This document shows positions 61,246 to 64,000 of a stretch of 64,000 nucleotides of DNA, in pieces (positions within the stretch are counted from its first letter, which is position 1; each line of letters begins with the position of its first letter). The position numbers and the translations under genes were made by a program. Below the pieces are notes generated by a model, which saw only the letters and a program-made list of their open reading frames with translations, was not told the origin of the DNA and ran no database searches. Origin of the DNA: JAUSIF01 sp040901465 (GTDB taxonomy: Bacteria; Pseudomonadota; Alphaproteobacteria; Rhizobiales; Xanthobacteraceae); the NCBI GenBank assembly GCA_040901465.1, contig JBBDYN010000057.1:1-64000 (forward strand). The letters are read 5' to 3'.

Positions 61246-62541
61246 TCACCGGAGCAGGATCGTGCGGAGCACGTGCCGGGCCTCCGCGGCCCGCAAGGCC
61301 GAACGTACGGCCGCGGGAATTTGGCCCTGATTTGCACGCCGCATGATTGAGCGGACGGCGCCGAACGGAAGTCGATGACGAAGCTCGGCTAGCGTCGGGC
61401 GAAGCCCGAACGTCTTGACGAGCAACGAGAGGTTCTCGGCGAACGCGGCGAGAACCTGTTCCCCCCTGAACTCGTCGCGCCGCGGGCCCCGCAGCGCGTC
61501 GATGGCCTGGTCGAGGATGCCCCAGAAGCGGCCGGGCTCGGTGCGTTTGGAAATTTCGTCGGCGCGTTCGAGCACGGCACGCAGCAATTCGCGCCGCCGA
61601 CGCGGTAGCCAATTCTCCGCGCGGCCGGTGCCGCCCAGGAAGCCGGTCATGCTCGGAGTCTGGCCGAACAGGTTGGCGCCATGAATGCGGTACGCCGATA
61701 GCGGCCGCTCGATCATCGCCGAACCCGCGAGCCAATGGCAGAAGCGCGCGAAATAGCCGTCCGCCGACAAAATGTTCAGCGCGTCGACGCCGCAGCGCGG
61801 GCGCGCGAATTCGAGCAGCGAACGGCGATAGAAGTTCGCTGACCCGGTCGACCACAGCCAGCCCTTCTTGGTGTGACTGAGGCTGACGACGCTCGATCCC
61901 AGCCGTTCGTATGCGTCGTCCGGGATGGTCGCAAGCCGGGGAACAGTATCTTCCGCGCGCAATCCACGTTTTGCCGGGTCCACTTTGTATGCGACTTGTT
62001 TGCGGCCGCCGGCGAGCATCGCCCCGTCAACTGCGATCTCGACGACGTTGCTGGAGGTGAAGGCAACGCTGCGCGGTAGCGCCAGGTGCACCTGCACGTG
62101 CGTCGAGACGAAATTGCTGAACAGGCAATCGTCCGCGTCGATGAAGCCAACGAATTCACCCGACGTTGCCGCGAGCCCGCGCAGCGCCGCGCCCATGACA
62201 AATTCGTTTCGATCCGCGTGAATGATCTTGAACCGCGCATCGCCGCCGACATGCTTCGCAATCACTTCCCTGCTGTTGTCGGTCGAAGCGTTGTCGATCA
62301 CCGCGACTTCGAGCCGCGGATAATCCTGCGCGCGGATCGAGTCGATCGCCGCGCCGACAAACTGGGCATAGTTGAAATTGATCAAGACGAGGGAGGCAAG
62401 GGGCAGCTTGACTTCACCGCTCGCAAGCTCGTCGAGTGAACGTCCATCGACTTTCGGCGCGGCGAGGGCGGATGCCGATTGCGGCCCCGGCCTCGGCTCG
62501 AACGGCCAAATTTCCGCGGACGGCTTGCTCACCCCGCTCAC
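61246..62541 (-). CDS. GT2-family glycosyltransferase with a long C-terminal region
   Basis: A 431-aa protein. The GT-A core has ASLVLINFNYAQFVGAAID, LEVAVIDNASTDNSREVI and EFVGFIDADDCLFSNFVSTH with the DADD metal site. The C-terminal 150 residues (LFGQTPSMTGFLGG and beyond) are unlike common GT2 enzymes and may bind a partner. It lies beyond the tRNA-Asn but belongs by function with the same surface-glycan region. Confidence 0.85.
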   Translation of the reverse strand: MSGVSKPSAEIWPFEPRPGPQSASALAAPKVDGRSLDELASGEVKLPLASLVLINFNYAQFVGAAIDSIRAQDYPRLEVAVIDNASTDNSREVIAKHVGGDARFKIIHADRNEFVMGAALRGLAATSGEFVGFIDADDCLFSNFVSTHVQVHLALPRSVAFTSSNVVEIAVDGAMLAGGRKQVAYKVDPAKRGLRAEDTVPRLATIPDDAYERLGSSVVSLSHTKKGWLWSTGSANFYRRSLLEFARPRCGVDALNILSADGYFARFCHWLAGSAMIERPLSAYRIHGANLFGQTPSMTGFLGGTGRAENWLPRRRRELLRAVLERADEISKRTEPGRFWGILDQAIDALRGPRRDEFRGEQVLAAFAENLSLLVKTFGLRPTLAELRHRLPFGAVRSIMRRANQGQIPAAVRSALRAAEARHVLRTILLR

Positions 62542-62685
62542 TCCCCTCGCACGCCTCTCATTCGATTTCGGCGCCCAGGCAGCGAAGCATCATGGGCGCA
62601 ACGCGAGGAGTTTGTCGACCCCGCGCCCCTGCGAAGAAATCGCTCATGAAAAAAAGGCTGTATCGCAACCAGGCACGCGCGGATT

Positions 62686-62759
62686 TGGAGGCCACGCCCG
62701 GAATCGAACCGGGGTATACGGATTTGCAGTCCGCTGCGTAACCACTCCGCCACGTGGCC
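62686..62759 (-). tRNA. tRNA-Cys (anticodon GCA)
   Basis: On the minus strand the 74-base gene starts GGCCACGTGGCGGAGTGG and ends GGGCGTGGCCTCCA. The anticodon loop in GGACTGCAAATCC gives GCA, and the T arm is CCCGGTTCGATTCCGGG. CCA is encoded. Confidence 0.95.
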
Positions 62760-62899
62760 GTCTTTGCCGCCGGAGGCTGCCCCCCGGAAGCGGGCCCTGA
62801 TAGCAAACGCGCGCCCCAACAACAATGGCGACCTTGCCTTTTGGCAAACGCTGGATCATTCCTCGTCCGGCACGGCGGCATGCATTTTCCGAGGGCACG

Positions 62900-63571
62900 A
62901 TGATCGACTTCACTCGGCTGCGGCAGTCCATGGTGGACAGCCAGATCCGCCCGAACGACGTGACCGACCCGCGCCTCATCGCCGCGATGCTCGAACTGCC
63001 GCGCGAGCGTTTCGTGCCGGCGGAACGGGCGGGGCTTGCCTATCTCGATGACGACCTGGCTGTGCGCGACGCCGCGGCCGGCCGGCCGGCGCGTTATCTC
63101 GTGGAGCCGATGGTGCTCGCCAAGCTCATTCAGGCGCTCGAATTGTCGGGCGAAGAACGCGTCCTCGATGTCGGTTGCGCGACCGGCTATTCGTCCGCCT
63201 TGTTGGCGCGACTCGCGGACCACGTCATTGCCATTGACGAAGACGAAGAACTCGCGCTCGCCGCGCGACGGACCTTGGCCGATCTTGGCATCGCCAATAT
63301 CGAGGTTGTTACGGGCCTGCCGCAAAGCGGGGTGCCCGAAGCAGGACCCTACGACGCGATCCTGCTCAACGGCTCGGTGCAACTCGTCCCCGATGCGTTG
63401 TTGTCCCAGTTGAGGGAAGGGGGACGGTTGATTGCCGTCATCCGGGACGGCCCGTTGGGGCGCGCGACCTTGCATTACCGCACTGTCGGTGTGGTGAGCC
63501 GGCGGCCGCTTTTCGACGCCGCCGTGCCGATGCTTCCCGGCTTTGCGGCTCCCGCAGACTTTATTTTCTAA
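62900..63571 (+). CDS. Protein-L-isoaspartate O-methyltransferase family protein
   Basis: A 223-aa SAM methyltransferase from ATG 62900, with GAGGGC before it; an ATG at 62825 would add a basic leader that looks non-coding. It reads MVDSQIRPNDVTDPRLIAAM, RERFVPAERAGLAYLDDD, then VLDVGCATGYSSALLARLA. The C-terminal part is short. In Rhizobiales a PCMT-like gene in this place stands just before tolC, as here. Confidence 0.9.
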   Translation: MIDFTRLRQSMVDSQIRPNDVTDPRLIAAMLELPRERFVPAERAGLAYLDDDLAVRDAAAGRPARYLVEPMVLAKLIQALELSGEERVLDVGCATGYSSALLARLADHVIAIDEDEELALAARRTLADLGIANIEVVTGLPQSGVPEAGPYDAILLNGSVQLVPDALLSQLREGGRLIAVIRDGPLGRATLHYRTVGVVSRRPLFDAAVPMLPGFAAPADFIF

Positions 63572-63741
63572 GCTGCCCAGAATAGCGCCAAATAACTGTG
63601 GCCTTCCTGCCTCTGTGATGGGGAAAACGTCCCCTGCGACGGTTCCGGCGGTTTTCCCGGCGCAGGCGGGCCTCTATCTTGTTGACGCCGTCGCACACAA
63701 AAAACCTGAAAACAGTGCGGCGGCGGTCACGGGGTGAAGCG

Positions 63742-64000
63742 ATGCGTCGTGGGTACGGAGCGGGGCGGCCGGCGGCCGCCGTGTTTGGGCTCGCGACGGC
63801 GTTCGCCTTGGGCGCGCCTGGGGCGACGGCGCAAACCCTCGAACAGGCGCTGGCGCAAGCCTATCAAAACAATCCGACCCTGAACGCCCAGCGCGCGGCA
63901 AGCCGCGTCGTCGACGAGCAGGTGCCGCAGGCGCTCTCCGGCTTCCGGCCTCAGGTATCGGCCGGTGCCGACGCCGGCATCGTTTGGTCGCGTACGCGAA
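63742..64000 (+). CDS. tolC: TolC-family outer-membrane efflux protein, amino-terminal part (gene leaves the window)
   Basis: The first 86 codons. A signal peptide (about residues 1-31, ending GAPGATAQT) is followed by LEQALAQAYQNNPTLNAQRA, the first helix of TolC-type outer-membrane channels, and GFRPQVSAGADAG. The rest lies beyond 64000. The gene order with the isoaspartate methyltransferase gene fits the usual rhizobial tolC locus. Confidence 0.9.
   Translation, partial: MRRGYGAGRPAAAVFGLATAFALGAPGATAQTLEQALAQAYQNNPTLNAQRAASRVVDEQVPQALSGFRPQVSAGADAGIVWSRTR

Noticed and set aside
1..64000. CRISPR arrays, toxin-antitoxin pairs or phage genes
   Set aside because: No regularly spaced direct repeats, no Cas-like proteins and no capsid or tail-like proteins were seen.

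Overview
The window looks like a chromosomal scaffold piece from a high-GC alphaproteobacterium of the Hyphomicrobiales, close to the Bradyrhizobium/Rhodopseudomonas/Xanthobacteraceae group. Grounds are the aminotransferase-hom-glpX-recJ order, an Aap-type amino-acid ABC operon, a double cold-shock-domain protein, an NDUFS4-like complex I protein, a protein-isoaspartate methyltransferase just before a TolC-type gene, and GC-rich palindromic intergenic repeats. A run of exactly 100 N at 28805-28904 shows it is a draft scaffold. No plasmid, phage, transposase or CRISPR genes were seen.

Layout. 1-6048: housekeeping (aminotransferase end, hom, glpX, GNAT, recJ, small membrane protein, cytochrome c). 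6206-12253: a TctC-TctA-TctB uptake set with a PaaK-like adenylate-forming enzyme, a methyltransferase and an outer-membrane barrel. 12479-23345: a 10.9 kb segment bounded by a 53-bp direct repeat of the 3' part of a tRNA-Glu gene. All its genes lie on the minus strand, in two units: (i) small protein, nitroreductase-like protein, GcvT-like protein, Crp/Fnr regulator; (ii) Tat-exported binding protein, two ABC permeases, two ABC ATPases, a TauE/SafE exporter, small membrane proteins and a periplasmic protein. Each unit is preceded by a near-identical palindrome (CWGTCA-N6-TGACAG) suited to the Crp/Fnr regulator encoded between them. I consider this tRNA-bounded regulon the most likely undescribed system here. 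My working idea is uptake and processing of a small organosulfur or methylated compound with sulfite or anion export.

23500-32825: two small Cys-rich secreted proteins, glyoxalase, lipocalin-like protein, Sir2 deacylase, double cold-shock protein, DUF192 protein, tRNA-Pro, complex I subunit, tRNA-Arg, the gap, GST, and a lipid-carrier glycosyltransferase trio. 32822-43460: MetC, AapJQMP, an unknown methyltransferase-like protein, then sulfur genes (persulfide dioxygenase-rhodanese fusion, 3-mercaptopyruvate sulfurtransferase, CysK) and a broken monooxygenase gene. 43778-49513: MTHFR, then a putative catabolic cluster (hydrolase, flavin oxidoreductase, frameshifted 3-hydroxyisobutyrate-dehydrogenase-like gene, IclR regulator, signal-less binding-protein-fold protein).

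49712-62541: surface-polysaccharide genes (glycosyltransferases, sulfotransferase, sugar-phosphate cytidylyltransferase, epimerase, two sugar C-methyltransferases), partly enclosed by two tRNA-Asn copies of which the left one is degenerate. The window ends with tRNA-Cys, the isoaspartate methyltransferase and the start of a TolC-type gene. Three one-base homopolymer contractions break genes between 42 and 47 kb; they may be real mutations or assembly errors.
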